A stretch of DNA of 64,000 nt from UBA4644 sp964541085 (GTDB lineage: Bacteria; Bacillota; Clostridia; Oscillospirales; Butyricicoccaceae). Position 1 is the first letter of the stretch. The number at the start of each line of letters is the position of its first letter. The stretch covers positions 14,996 through 78,995 of the forward strand of contig CAZIPA010000005.1 in NCBI GenBank assembly GCA_964541085.1, in the 5' to 3' direction. The notes under the pieces were generated by a model, which made no database searches, was not told the origin of the DNA, and was given only the letters and a program-made list of their open reading frames with translations. The translations under genes and the position numbers were made by a program. Of the stretch, positions 7,319 through 16,918 are shown one piece after another.

Positions 7319-9778
7319 TTATACTGTCATCGGATTGATGTCCGCCGAAACCGTACACTGCGGGCCATGATGCAGCGATTCTGCCGCTACCAGCAGCTGG
7401 GCCGCAATGGCACGGCTTTCGCTGTTGGCCTTTGCACGGAAGGACACCGTATAATAATAGCGTTGATTGACTTTTGCCAGAGCCGCCGGCGCAGGGCCCA
7501 GCACGGCAGTTCCCGGGCCCAGTCGGCTGCGCACCAAGGCTGCCAGCTGTCGGGCGTGCTCACGCACAGCTGCTTCATCTCCGCCGCCCAGACGAAAGAC
7601 AAACAGATCGTCAAAGGGCGGGGCTTTCAGGGCCTGCCGGGTCTGAATCTCCTGCTGATAAAAGGCATCATAATCCTGTGCCGCCGCAGCAAGAATCACC
7701 GGATTTTCGGGCGTATAGGTCTGAATCACCGCCCGCCCACGGGTTGTCCGCCGTCCGGCTCTGCCGACGACCTGCGCCAGCAGAGAAAAGGTGCGTTCCG
7801 GCGCATGATAGCCGCCGCAGTACAGGGACAAATCGGCCTCCAGCACACCCACCAATGTCACATTGGGAAAGTCCAGCCCCTTGGCCACCATCTGCGTACC
7901 CAGCAGAATATCCGCTTCCCCCTGTGAAAACTGCTTCAGCAGCGCCTCATGGGTGGTGCGGCCCTGAGTGGTGTCCGCATCCATTCGCAGAATTCGTGCC
8001 GTGGGAAACAGCGCCTGCAGCTCATCCTCCACGCTTTGTGTACCGGAGCCCAACAGACGGATATGCGCACCGCCGCAGGCGGGGCAAGTGGAAATCATGG
8101 GAATGGACGCACCGCAGTGGTGGCACATCAGCCGTCCGTTGCGGCTGTGATAGGTCATCGCGGCCGAGCAGTTTTCACACATGGCGATATAGCCGCAATC
8201 CACGCAGGCGGCCATGCGGGCACTGCCCCGCCGATTCAAAAACAGAATGCTCTGCTCTCCCCGCTCCAAATTGCCCTGAAGCTCCGCCTGAAGCTGGCTG
8301 CTGATCCGGGAAGGGTCGCCTTGCCGCAGCTGTCCCCGCATATCTGCCAGAACGGTTTCCGGCAGAGGGGTATTCTGAAAACGGTTGGGCAGTGTAAACA
8401 GATGGTATGCGCCGTTTTTTGCGGCGTAATAGCTCTCCACAGAAGGAGTCGCAGAGCCCAGCACCAGCAGGCAATTCTCCCGGGCAGCGCGGTATTTTGC
8501 CACATCCCGGGCGTGATAGCGGGGATCTGTCTCGGATTTATAAGAGGGCTCCTGCTCCTCATCCACAAGGATACAGCCCAGATTCGCTGCCGGTGCCAGC
8601 ACCGCCGTCCGGGTTCCGATAATCACGGTAGCCTGTCCCCGCCGGATCCGGCAATATTCCGTATAGCGCTGGGTCACGGTGAGTCCGCTGTGCAGAACGG
8701 CCACACGATTGCCGAAATACTGGCGGAAGCGGCTGACAACCTGCGGTGTCAGAGCAATCTCCGGCACCAGCAGAATGGCACTTTTCCCCAGGGACAGCGT
8801 ATGCTGAATCAGTCGGATGTAAATCAGCGTCTTGCCGCTTCCGGTGACACCGTAAAGCAGGGCGACCTCGGGCTTTTCGCCGGACATCAGCCCGCACAGG
8901 CCTTCATAAGCCTGCTGCTGCTGTTCATTCAGCACAATTTTTGATGCCTGCATCTCCGGCTCCTTCGCAGGCAGATCGTCCTCCGGCAGGTATTCCGCCG
9001 CAAGAATCCCCTGCCGCACCAGCGATTTGATCACAGCCGGGCTTACGCCGGTGCGATAACAGAGCTCTTTTTCCGGCAGAGAGCCGGCCGCCAGAATGCA
9101 GTCCAGCACCGCCTTTCGCTGGGGCGTCATACGGTTATCCAGACGGGTCAGCATTTCCTCCGGCGGCAGGGCGGGACGCAGAATTGTAATCTTTTTTTCC
9201 GAGGGAAGAGGCTTCAGATTGGGATGACACAGCAGCAGCTCCTGTCGGCAGAAGGCACGGAGCATCCGCAGCGTTGTCTTTTCCGGAAGGCCGCACTGCT
9301 CTGCCAGCGCTTTTGCAGACAGAGGATCGGGGGCAAGCTGTACCGCGGTCAGCAGCTGCTGCTCCTGCAAGTCATACTCCGACAGCCGTTCCGGCGAAAA
9401 TGCAGGGCCGGGAAGATAGGTTTCCGGCAGTCTGCTCCAGATGCCCGGCGGAAGCAGCGCTGCCGCCGCCTGATAATAGGTACAAAAGCAGCGGCGGCAC
9501 ATCCAGAGCGCCAGCGCCTGCTGCTGAGGAGAAAGGGATATCTCTTTGGAAAAAACATGAGCAATCGGCTTCAGCGGAAGATTTTCCTCCTGACGGGAGG
9601 TGACTTCCAGCACAAAGCCTTCAGAAAGCTTATCACCCCGACCAAAGGGCACCAGCACCCGTGCGCCGGGAAAAATCGGCTCTGCCAGCGTCTGCGGTAC
9701 GGCATAATCATAAGGGCGGTCTATGGAATAGACCGCCGCTGCCACCGCCACCCGGGCCACCGTCGTCTGCATGGTCAT
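7319..9778 (-). CDS. priA: Primosomal replication restart helicase PriA
   Basis: 3'-to-5' DNA helicase that reloads the replisome at collapsed forks. The N-terminal 3'-DNA-end-binding domain spans roughly residues 1-110. The helicase core has Walker A GVTGSGKT and the DEEQ box (VDEEQEPSYKSE). The two zinc sites are seen as paired cysteines from CVDCGYIAMCENC through CHHCG to CPACGG. Length 819 residues is typical. The ATG at 9778 lies 18 bases after the rpoZ stop and has no clear GGAGG; a second in-frame ATG lies two codons downstream. Confidence 0.97.
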   Translation of the reverse strand: MTMQTTVARVAVAAAVYSIDRPYDYAVPQTLAEPIFPGARVLVPFGRGDKLSEGFVLEVTSRQEENLPLKPIAHVFSKEISLSPQQQALALWMCRRCFCTYYQAAAALLPPGIWSRLPETYLPGPAFSPERLSEYDLQEQQLLTAVQLAPDPLSAKALAEQCGLPEKTTLRMLRAFCRQELLLCHPNLKPLPSEKKITILRPALPPEEMLTRLDNRMTPQRKAVLDCILAAGSLPEKELCYRTGVSPAVIKSLVRQGILAAEYLPEDDLPAKEPEMQASKIVLNEQQQQAYEGLCGLMSGEKPEVALLYGVTGSGKTLIYIRLIQHTLSLGKSAILLVPEIALTPQVVSRFRQYFGNRVAVLHSGLTVTQRYTEYCRIRRGQATVIIGTRTAVLAPAANLGCILVDEEQEPSYKSETDPRYHARDVAKYRAARENCLLVLGSATPSVESYYAAKNGAYHLFTLPNRFQNTPLPETVLADMRGQLRQGDPSRISSQLQAELQGNLERGEQSILFLNRRGSARMAACVDCGYIAMCENCSAAMTYHSRNGRLMCHHCGASIPMISTCPACGGAHIRLLGSGTQSVEDELQALFPTARILRMDADTTQGRTTHEALLKQFSQGEADILLGTQMVAKGLDFPNVTLVGVLEADLSLYCGGYHAPERTFSLLAQVVGRAGRRTTRGRAVIQTYTPENPVILAAAAQDYDAFYQQEIQTRQALKAPPFDDLFVFRLGGGDEAAVREHARQLAALVRSRLGPGTAVLGPAPAALAKVNQRYYYTVSFRAKANSESRAIAAQLLVAAESLHHGPQCTVSADINPMTV

Positions 9779-9796
9779 GAAAGGCGGCGGAAAGGA

Positions 9797-10144
9797 TTAC
9801 TGCTCGCAGCTTTCCGGCTGCTCGTCAGCTTGTGCTTCAGCCTCAGCTTCTTCTTCGGCTTCCACTTCCTCTTCGGCCCCTGCCATGTCCTGAGCGGCTT
9901 CCTCCGAAGCGGCCTCTTCCGCAACGACAGGCGCAGACTCCTCCTGGGGAGCCTCACCGTCTCTGGGCACAATGCGGCCACTCATAATATCATCCAGCGC
10001 CAGCTTTACCGGCTTTTCCGTCAGCGAAAGCTCCGCAGCCTCCGCTTCCTCCGCCAGCTCTCTGGCACGCTTTGCCGTAACATTGACCAGCAGATAACGG
10101 TTATCAATCTTGGTGAGCAGTTCGCTCATGGAAGGATGCAGCAT
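9797..10144 (-). CDS. rpoZ: DNA-directed RNA polymerase omega subunit
   Basis: Small RNA polymerase subunit that helps fold beta-prime. The Rpb6/omega core is in residues 5-60, with KIDNRYLLVNVTAKRAR and the later KPVKLALDDIMSGRI. From about residue 65 to the end it carries an unusually acidic, Glu/Ala-rich low-complexity tail that is not part of the omega fold. The AGGAG before the ATG at 10144 supports this start. It follows gmk as in Bacillus, but the coaBC gene usually found between rpoZ and priA is absent. Confidence 0.93.
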   Translation of the reverse strand: MLHPSMSELLTKIDNRYLLVNVTAKRARELAEEAEAAELSLTEKPVKLALDDIMSGRIVPRDGEAPQEESAPVVAEEAASEEAAQDMAGAEEEVEAEEEAEAEAQADEQPESCEQ

Positions 10145-10175
10145 AATTATGAACTCCTTTATCGTATCAAATCTA

Positions 10176-10769
10176 TTATTTCAGAAGAAAGCCCCGGTTT
10201 TCCCGGCGGCAGCGATGGGCGGTAATGATGCTCAAAAGCTCTCCGGCAGCATTTTCCGGCACATCATTCAGCACGATGTACTGAAAATCATCCATATGGG
10301 CACATTCCTGCCGGGCGGTTTCCATCCGGCGGCAAATCTTTTCTTCGCTTTCCGTACCACGGCCACGGAGACGGCGCTCCAGCTCGGCAAAGGACGGCGG
10401 CGCAATGAAGATCAAAGCAGCCTCCGGACACCGCTGACGCACCTGACGGGCACCCTGAAGCTCAATCTCCAGAATCACATCATTGCCCCGCTCCAGATGC
10501 TCCAGCACCGGATCCAGCGGTGTGCCGTAGTAATTGCCCACATATTCCGCGTGCTCCAGCAGACGATCCTCGGAAATCAGCTGCTGAAACTGTTCCCGGG
10601 AAATGAAATGATAATCTGCGCCGTCCACCTCGCCGGGTCTGGGAGCACGGGTCGTGGCGGAAACGGAAAAATACAGGTCGGGAAGCGCATTCCGCACCTG
10701 ACGCAGCACGGTCCCCTTTCCTGCGCCGCTGGGGCCGGTGATGACAAACAGCGTTCCCCTTTTATTCAT
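10176..10769 (-). CDS. gmk: Guanylate kinase
   Basis: Phosphorylates GMP to GDP for nucleotide supply and ppGpp recycling. The P-loop GPSGAGKGT is near the N-terminus, and the GMP-binding [17 protein letters not shown] and later [13 protein letters not shown] are clear. An upstream in-frame ATG at 10787 exists, but the ATG at 10769 sits after GGAGG at good spacing and gives the family-typical [12 protein letters not shown] start; it overlaps the remA stop by eight bases. Protein of 197 residues. Confidence 0.96.
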   Translation of the reverse strand: MNKRGTLFVITGPSGAGKGTVLRQVRNALPDLYFSVSATTRAPRPGEVDGADYHFISREQFQQLISEDRLLEHAEYVGNYYGTPLDPVLEHLERGNDVILEIELQGARQVRQRCPEAALIFIAPPSFAELERRLRGRGTESEEKICRRMETARQECAHMDDFQYIVLNDVPENAAGELLSIITAHRCRRENRGFLLK

Positions 10770-11028
10770 CCTCCGTATCCTCCTCATCCTCCAGATCAGA
10801 GCTGAGCCGGTTGGCGATGGTTTCCGGCTGGATGGGCGACAGGATCACATGATCGGAATCGGTAATCAGAACACTGCGGCTGCGGCGGCCATAGGTGGCA
10901 TCCACCAGCATATTGCTCTCCTTCGCCTTGGTAATAATGCGCCGGATGGGCGCAGACTCTGGGCTGACAATGGCCACCAGCCGTGTGGCGGACACCATAT
11001 TGCCAAAGCCGATATTGATCAGTTTCAT
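10762..11028 (-). CDS. remA: RemA-family extracellular matrix regulator (DUF370)
   Basis: Small DNA-binding protein, 88 residues. In Bacillus, RemA activates biofilm matrix and osmoprotection operons and forms octameric rings with LytTR-like DNA binding. The N-terminal [20 protein letters not shown] and the RRIITKAKE / [13 protein letters not shown] segments are the family signature. The C-terminal dozen residues are strongly acidic. GAGG precedes the ATG. It is embedded between yicC and gmk as in other Firmicutes. Confidence 0.94.
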   Translation of the reverse strand: MKLINIGFGNMVSATRLVAIVSPESAPIRRIITKAKESNMLVDATYGRRSRSVLITDSDHVILSPIQPETIANRLSSDLEDEEDTEDE

Positions 11029-11034
11029 CGTTCC

Positions 11035-11913
11035 TCACTCCAGATTCTGAATCTGTTCCCGAATTTTTTCGATCTCGGATTTCATTTCCACCACGGTCTG
11101 GGCGATCTGCACATCATTGGCCTTGGAGCCGATGGTGTTGGTTTCCCGGTTCAGCTCCTGCACCAGAAAGTCCAGCTTGCGGCCCACAGCCACCGGACTT
11201 TTCAGCATGGAATCCAGCTGAGACAGATGGGAACGCAGCCGCACGATTTCTTCCGTGACATTCACCTTGTCTGCAAACAGCGCAGCCTCCTGCAAAATGC
11301 GGGTCTGGGTCAGTTCCGTCCCGTCCAGCAGCTCTTCCATGCGGGCGGCGATGCGGGCACGATATTCCTCCACACTGTCGGGAGAACGCTGCTCCACAAA
11401 GTCCACATAGTTCCGCAGCAGTCCGGCACGATAGGCGATGTCCTCACAAAGGCGTTCGCCCTCCTTGCGGCGCATGGCATTATATTCCTCCAGCGCCAGC
11501 GCCAGCACCTGCGACACCTCTGCCTTCACCTGCTCGGCGTCGGCCTCTTCCCGGGTTTCCTCCATGGCATCCGGCAGACGCAGCAGCGAAAGGGCTGTTA
11601 CATCCTCTCCGGGGACGGAAAAGTTCTGGGAAATGGTTTGCAGTGCCTCCAGATATCCCCGAATCACCGCCAGATTGGGGGTGATACGAATGTCGCCGCC
11701 TTCTTTGGCACGAATGGAAACAAAAATGTCTACCTTGCCCCGGGCCACGGCGGCCTGTGTCTGCTTGGAGATCATTTCCTCCAGATAGCCGTAAATGCGG
11801 GGCGCTTTGATGTTCAGATCCAGAAAACGGTGATTCACCGAACGGATCTCCACGGTGATCTCGCGGAACTCATTTTCCTGCTTGACCCGGCCATAGCCGG
11901 TCATACTGCTCAA
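11035..11913 (-). CDS. yicC: YicC/YloC-family endoribonuclease
   Basis: YicC family; E. coli YicC is an endoribonuclease linked to decay of small RNAs. The protein begins LSSMTGYGR, and both the YicC N-terminal domain (EIRSVNHRFLDLNIKAPR) and the C-terminal DUF1732 (NRETNTIGSKANDVQI) are evident. The reading frame is open further upstream into the previous gene, but homologues start close to SMTGYGR. The start is probably a TTG at 11913 or 11916, a GTG at 11925 just after AGAAGG, or the ATG at 11904. From 11913 the protein has 292 residues, the usual length. Confidence 0.93.
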   Translation of the reverse strand: MSSMTGYGRVKQENEFREITVEIRSVNHRFLDLNIKAPRIYGYLEEMISKQTQAAVARGKVDIFVSIRAKEGGDIRITPNLAVIRGYLEALQTISQNFSVPGEDVTALSLLRLPDAMEETREEADAEQVKAEVSQVLALALEEYNAMRRKEGERLCEDIAYRAGLLRNYVDFVEQRSPDSVEEYRARIAARMEELLDGTELTQTRILQEAALFADKVNVTEEIVRLRSHLSQLDSMLKSPVAVGRKLDFLVQELNRETNTIGSKANDVQIAQTVVEMKSEIEKIREQIQNLE

Positions 11914-11947
11914 CAAAAAAATCACTCTGCCTTCTATCTCAATATTT

Positions 11948-13540
11948 TTATAATTCCTGTAACGGACGATATTCCGCCATGATTCGTTCCGCCGCACGGA
12001 TGCCGTCCACGGCCGCGCTGACGATGCCGCCTGCATAACCCGCGCCCTCTCCGCAGGGGATCAGCCCACGGGCGGAAGGACTGAACAGATCCTCCTGCCG
12101 CAGGATTCGCACAGGCGAGGAGGTTCGGGTTTCCACACCGGTCAGCACCCCATCCGGGCCGTCATAGCCACGAAGCTTTCTGCCAAAGGCGGGAATGGAG
12201 CGCCGCAGCATATCGCATACAAAGGGCGGCAGCAGCTGATCCAGCTGGCAAAAGCTCCAGCCTCTGGGATAGGAGGGCTCCACCCGGCCAAGATGCGCCG
12301 AGGGCCGGCCGGCCAGAAAATCATCTATCCGCTGTACCGGCGCCGTGCCGTCACCCGTCATGGCAAAGGCCGCCTGCTCCAGTCTGCGCTGAAAGGCCAC
12401 ACCGTCCAGCGGGCCGCTGCCGTAATCCTCCGGGCCTACGGAAACGCACAGCGCCGCATTGGCGTTTCTGCCGTTTCTGGCGTGATAGCTCATGCCGTTG
12501 GTCACGATGGTGCTCTGTTCGCTGGCAGCTGCCACCACCTGCCCGCCGGGGCACATACAAAAGCTGTAGCAGCCCCGCTCCCCTTCCCGGCGGGAAAGGG
12601 CATATTCTCCCGGCGGAAGGCCGGGCGTACCGGCTCGACTGCCGTAAAGTGCTTCGTTGATATCCTGCTGTAAATGCTCTGCCCGCAGACCTACGGAAAA
12701 GGGCTTTGGCTGCAAGGCGATTCCCTGCCGCCGGAGGGCCAGAAAGGTGTCCCGGGCACTGTGTCCCACAGCCAGCACCGCCAGCCCACAGGGAAGTTCT
12801 CCTTCCTCCAGCAGCAGACCGTGCAGCACATTTTCCCGCAGCAGCAGTCCCCGAACCGGTGTGCAAAAGCGAACCTCTCCGCCCAGCGCACAGATTTCCC
12901 GGCGGATGGAAACCACCACCTGCTTCAGCAGATCCGTGCCTACATGAGGCTTGGCCAGCCGCAGAATTTCCTCCGGTGCGCCGTGTTCCCGCAGCAGCTG
13001 CAATACCAGCTCACAGCGGCGGTCACCGATGCGGCAGGTGAGCTTTCCGTCAGAATAGGCTCCTGCGCCGCCTTCACCAAATTGAATGTTGCAGCTTTCG
13101 TCCAGCTCACCGCCGGAGAAATAGTTGGACACTGCCTGATCCCGCTGTTCCATGGCACCGCCCCGCTCCAGCACAATGGGAGCATAGCCGTTTTTGGCCA
13201 GAAGCAGCGCCGCAAACATCCCCGCCGGGCCAAAGCCTACCACCACAGGCGGTGCGGAAAGCCGCCGGTTTCCGGTGGGCACCGGCATTTCTGCCGGAAG
13301 CCGCAGCCGGACAGAGGGATCGTTGCAGGACTGCACAAAGGCGGCTTCATCCCCGGCAAGCTCCAGCTCTACGGTGCAGACCGCCTTCAGCTCTCCCCGG
13401 CGCAGATCCAGCGACTGCTTATGCACACGCCCTGCGCATACGGCACTTTTGCCCAGCGAAAGCCGCTTTCTTGCAGCAGCCAGAGCTTCCTCCTCCGAAA
13501 ACGGAAAAGGAAGCCCCAGATTGGAAATCAATATACTCAT
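11948..13540 (-). CDS. NAD(P)/FAD-dependent oxidoreductase (COG2509-type)
   Basis: Flavoprotein of 530 residues. An N-terminal region of about 95 residues precedes the FAD-binding Rossmann motif VVGFGPAGMFAALLLA near 99-115. FGEGGAGAYSDGKL and the C-terminal ARGLIPCGEGAGYAGGIVSAA are typical of the uncharacterised FAD-dependent dehydrogenase family found across Firmicutes. Substrate and electron partner are unknown. The start overlaps the cdaR stop by four bases (ATGA), placing it tightly in the c-di-AMP operon. Confidence 0.9.
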   Translation of the reverse strand: MSILISNLGLPFPFSEEEALAAARKRLSLGKSAVCAGRVHKQSLDLRRGELKAVCTVELELAGDEAAFVQSCNDPSVRLRLPAEMPVPTGNRRLSAPPVVVGFGPAGMFAALLLAKNGYAPIVLERGGAMEQRDQAVSNYFSGGELDESCNIQFGEGGAGAYSDGKLTCRIGDRRCELVLQLLREHGAPEEILRLAKPHVGTDLLKQVVVSIRREICALGGEVRFCTPVRGLLLRENVLHGLLLEEGELPCGLAVLAVGHSARDTFLALRRQGIALQPKPFSVGLRAEHLQQDINEALYGSRAGTPGLPPGEYALSRREGERGCYSFCMCPGGQVVAAASEQSTIVTNGMSYHARNGRNANAALCVSVGPEDYGSGPLDGVAFQRRLEQAAFAMTGDGTAPVQRIDDFLAGRPSAHLGRVEPSYPRGWSFCQLDQLLPPFVCDMLRRSIPAFGRKLRGYDGPDGVLTGVETRTSSPVRILRQEDLFSPSARGLIPCGEGAGYAGGIVSAAVDGIRAAERIMAEYRPLQEL

Positions 13541-14853
13541 GGCTCTGTGGGTTCCGCAGGCTCGCCGTCCCCGTCAGGCTCCCCATCCGGATCGCCGGAA
13601 TCGGGCGGCAGCATAACTGCATCCAGAGCCTCCTGGGTGACAACGCCGATGACCTGCGTCTTCTGGAACACATAGATACCGCTGTCTACCGGTGTCACCC
13701 GGCAGGAAATGATATTTTCACCGGCAATCAGATCAATGAGCCGATATTCCGGCCGCACCTGAAGTGCCTCTTCCGTCAGCGCCTCCACCTTTTCCGTGGG
13801 GCCAAAGACGGTAACCTCCAGCAGCTGATCCTCCGGATATTCCAGCAGCGGATCCTCTCCCAGCACAGCGGGAGAAAGGCTCAGCGTCCGACGGGAATAG
13901 CCCTCCGCCGTCACCGTAACCTTGGCGGAAACCGGCGTACCGGCCTCTGCGGAGACACCGTTGGGCAGCACAATGGGGATGGTAAAGACAGTTTGCTCAT
14001 TTTCCACCACATCTGCCAGATCAATGGTGCCCAGAGAAATCTGATTCAGCACCAGCATGGTATCCGTTGCGCCGATCAGCTGAATGGACTGGGGCTCAAT
14101 ATCCACCGTTACCATGGTGGATTTCAGATATTCATGATTTTCCAGATTGACCGTCAGCGGGATGGAGCCGTTCTTTTTCATGGTGACAGTCAGGGTGACA
14201 GAGGGAGATTCCGCGGAAATGCGGCTGTCGGTGATCTCATTGCCCGATGCGTCCAGCAGCTGATAAGTCAGCACGGTCTGGGTGGTGCCGGTGGTTTCGG
14301 ACACATCATAGCGCACCTTGGCGCTCTTCACCTGCTCCAGCAGCGTAGAAGGACCCTTGATGGTGACGGCATCGGGATAGGTTCGGGGACTGGTTGCCAT
14401 AACATAGCCGTCGGCAGGCTTGCCGGTGATCTCCAGCTCCACCGGAACGGAAGCCTTGGAGATCCGATCCACCACGATATGTACCTTGCCGGGGTTGCGG
14501 CTGGCCACCTTCACGCCGGTAGCATCCAGCGTGACACGGTAGTTCAGATCATATTCGCCCGGCTCGGTGATGTGGGTGATGCTGGCTACAGCGCTGACAT
14601 AATCACGGCTCATTTCCAGAATGCTGGAGCGATCGCCCTCCACATTGACGGTGACTTGATTGTCTCCGCCCTCCAGCACCACCAGATCGTTGGTGTTCAG
14701 CTGGGTCAAGCCGTCCAGCTGCACGGGAATCCCCCGATATTCCACAGTTTTGTTGGGATTTTTGTTGCCCATGACATAGGCCCACAGAAAAATCGCCAGC
14801 AGCAGAGAAAGCGCCCGGAGAAAGCCGTCGTGCTCTTTGATCCATTTCATCAT
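13537..14853 (-). CDS. cdaR: CdaA regulatory protein CdaR (YbbR repeats)
   Basis: Membrane-anchored regulator of the diadenylate cyclase encoded upstream. One N-terminal helix (residues 12-28) is followed by an extracytoplasmic region of repeated YbbR beta-domains, recognisable by recurring VPVELEITGKP-like segments and VTIKGPSTLLEQV / VTVFGPTEKVEAL. The C-terminus is a Pro/Glu/Gly-rich tail. 438 residues; the start overlaps the cdaA stop by four bases. The cdaA-cdaR pairing is conserved in Firmicutes; the glmM gene that usually follows is replaced here by an FAD oxidoreductase. Confidence 0.95.
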   Translation of the reverse strand: MMKWIKEHDGFLRALSLLLAIFLWAYVMGNKNPNKTVEYRGIPVQLDGLTQLNTNDLVVLEGGDNQVTVNVEGDRSSILEMSRDYVSAVASITHITEPGEYDLNYRVTLDATGVKVASRNPGKVHIVVDRISKASVPVELEITGKPADGYVMATSPRTYPDAVTIKGPSTLLEQVKSAKVRYDVSETTGTTQTVLTYQLLDASGNEITDSRISAESPSVTLTVTMKKNGSIPLTVNLENHEYLKSTMVTVDIEPQSIQLIGATDTMLVLNQISLGTIDLADVVENEQTVFTIPIVLPNGVSAEAGTPVSAKVTVTAEGYSRRTLSLSPAVLGEDPLLEYPEDQLLEVTVFGPTEKVEALTEEALQVRPEYRLIDLIAGENIISCRVTPVDSGIYVFQKTQVIGVVTQEALDAVMLPPDSGDPDGEPDGDGEPAEPTEP

Positions 14854-15695
14854 TTCTTCAGCACCTCCCGGATGCGCTGCTTCAGCGTCTTCTTCTCTTC
14901 CGTAATTTCCTCCGGCATGAGCTTTGCCGTCAGCAGCCGCTCCAGCGTTTCCGAGGCAAGATGCTGCTTCAGAATACCGCCCTCCGCCAGCGAGATGCCG
15001 CCGGTTTCCTCCGAGACGATCACGGAGATGGAGTCATAATTTTCGCTCTGGCCCAGACCGGCCCGGTGGCGGGTGCCCAGATCCTTGCTGATATTCTGCT
15101 TGCCGCTGAGGGGCAGAATGCAGCCTGCGGCGGCAATGCGGCCGTTGGCAATAATCACTGCGCCGTCATGGAGGGGCGCTTTGTTGTAAAACAGGTTCTT
15201 CAGCAGCTCGGCATTCACATCCGCATTGATGGTGGTGCCGGTGCTGATGATGTTGGTCAGCGGGTCGTTCCGCTGGAAAATAATCAATGCGCCGGTTTTG
15301 GTCCAGGAAAGGGAGTTCACGGCCTCGATGGTCTGCACAATGGCGGTATCCGTGGTGCTTGCCTGATTGTTCCGGCTGGTGAAAAAGCGGATGATCCGGT
15401 TGCTGCCGAACTGCTCCAGCATTTTTCGCAGCTCCGGCTGGAACAGCACAACCAATGCGAGGATTCCCACCTGCATCACCGCCTCCAGTATGGAGTGAAT
15501 CACATACAGGTGCATCATATCTGACAGCTCCAGAATCACGATCAGTGCGATCAGACCCCAAAGCAGCTTTTGAACATTGGTGTTCCGCAAAAAGCGCATC
15601 AGATGGTAAAGCAAAAAGGCCACAATCAGGATGTCGATCACATCCCACACAGTGGCCAGTCTGGCGTTATTAACGATGGATTCCCAAATCTGCAT
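14850..15695 (-). CDS. cdaA: Diadenylate cyclase CdaA (c-di-AMP synthase)
   Basis: Condenses two ATP into c-di-AMP, the messenger controlling potassium and osmolyte transport and wall homeostasis. Three N-terminal membrane helices lie within residues 15-85. The DAC domain follows with both catalytic motifs intact: DGA at 177-179 and RHR within GTRHRAG at 209-211. Length 281 residues. AGAGGG precedes the ATG at 15695, and a consensus promoter lies about 40 bp upstream, making this the first gene of a long operon. Confidence 0.97.
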   Translation of the reverse strand: MQIWESIVNNARLATVWDVIDILIVAFLLYHLMRFLRNTNVQKLLWGLIALIVILELSDMMHLYVIHSILEAVMQVGILALVVLFQPELRKMLEQFGSNRIIRFFTSRNNQASTTDTAIVQTIEAVNSLSWTKTGALIIFQRNDPLTNIISTGTTINADVNAELLKNLFYNKAPLHDGAVIIANGRIAAAGCILPLSGKQNISKDLGTRHRAGLGQSENYDSISVIVSEETGGISLAEGGILKQHLASETLERLLTAKLMPEEITEEKKTLKQRIREVLKK

Positions 15696-15731
15696 AGCCG
15701 CATTCCCTCTAAAGCATATTTTTATTACTTT

Positions 15732-15760
15732 ATAATAGCAGGAAAGCGGCTCTTTTTCAA
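15732..15760 (-). promoter_or_regulatory. Sigma-A-type promoter of the cdaA operon
   Basis: On the minus strand TTGAAA, a 17-base spacer, then TATTAT. The predicted start of transcription lies about 30 bases before the cdaA ATG. No comparable promoter or terminator was noticed between here and the left edge, so this could drive cdaA through rsgA. Confidence 0.75.
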
Positions 15761-15787
15761 GTAGAGAGAGCCCTGTTTTTGGAGGTT

Positions 15788-16918
15788 TTAACAGGTTTTT
15801 AAGGATTCTTTCAGAATCCGGGCCAGCTGCTCCGTCTCCTCCCGGGTGTTAAAGGCGGAAAAGCTCAGGCGTACCGTGCCGTCCGGCAGCGTCCCGGCGG
15901 TACGATGGGCCAGCGGTGCGCAGTGAAGCCCGCCCCGGACGCAGACGCCCCGACCGGCCAGCGCCTGACAGATGGCCTCCGGCTCCCGCCCTTTGACCCG
16001 AAAGGACAGCACGCCGCTCTGGCAGTCCTCCTGATAAAACAGCTCCAGCGGAAGGTCGGAAAGCAGATCCGCCGTCCGGCGCAGCAGTGCTTTTTCCCGC
16101 AGGAAAATTTCCTCCCGGTGCTTTGTCACAAAGCGAATCCCCTCCCGCAGTCCGGCAATGCCGGGAACATTGAGGGTGCCGCTTTCCAGTGCATCCGGCA
16201 GAAAGTCCGGCTGGCGTGTTTCCAGCGATAGGCTGCCCGTTCCGCCCTGCATCAGACTGTAAAGTTCTGTATCTTTACAGCATAGCAGCAGTCCGGTTCC
16301 CTGCGGCCCATACAGTGCTTTGTGTCCCGGCATACAGAAAAACGCGGCAGCGGGCAGGCTTTCGCATTTCAACGGAAGAATTCCTGCGGACTGGGACGCA
16401 TCCACCACCATGGGAAGTCCCCGTGCCATACAAAGCTCGGACAGCTGCTCCAGCGGGAGCACATAGCCAAACACATTGGAAACATGGGTCACAATGATAC
16501 AGCGGGTCTCCGGACGGATGGCCGCTTCCACGGCATGGCACAGGGCTTCCGGAGAAAACAGCGGCGCCTCCGCCACGGTATAGGTGACACCCTGCTCTGC
16601 CAGAGCTTCCAGCGGCCGTACAACGGAGTTGTGCTCATAGCCGGAAATTACTGCATGACCGCTCCTGTGCAGCAGACTTTTGATGGCGAGATTCAGGCTG
16701 TGGGTGGCGTTGAGGGTAAACACCACCCGTTCCGGTGTGTCCAGTCCAAACAGCTCTGCCGCTGCCTGTCGGCAGTCGTATACCAGCTCTGCGGCTTTCA
16801 TGGCGGGCCGGTGTCCGCCTCTTCCTGGATTGGCACAGCAAAGCAGCGCCTGCTCCATGGCTTTGGCCACAGAGGAAGGCTTTTGCAGGGTGGTGGCCGC
16901 ATTATCCAGATAGATCAC
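15788..16918 (-). CDS. Cysteine desulfurase-family PLP aminotransferase (class V)
   Basis: Class V, PLP-dependent enzyme of the short cysteine desulfurase family, 376 residues; likely mobilises S or Se from (seleno)cysteine. The N-terminus VIYLDNAATT and NPGRGGH are typical, with the PLP-lysine region at FCMPGHKALYGPQGTG and the active-site Cys loop near RGGLHCAPLAH. The frame is open upstream, but the GTG at 16918 is preceded by GGGAGG and overlaps the stop of the DUF3343 gene by four bases (GTGA), which fixes the start. Substrate preference cannot be read from sequence. Confidence 0.9.
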   Translation of the reverse strand: MIYLDNAATTLQKPSSVAKAMEQALLCCANPGRGGHRPAMKAAELVYDCRQAAAELFGLDTPERVVFTLNATHSLNLAIKSLLHRSGHAVISGYEHNSVVRPLEALAEQGVTYTVAEAPLFSPEALCHAVEAAIRPETRCIIVTHVSNVFGYVLPLEQLSELCMARGLPMVVDASQSAGILPLKCESLPAAAFFCMPGHKALYGPQGTGLLLCCKDTELYSLMQGGTGSLSLETRQPDFLPDALESGTLNVPGIAGLREGIRFVTKHREEIFLREKALLRRTADLLSDLPLELFYQEDCQSGVLSFRVKGREPEAICQALAGRGVCVRGGLHCAPLAHRTAGTLPDGTVRLSFSAFNTREETEQLARILKESLKTC

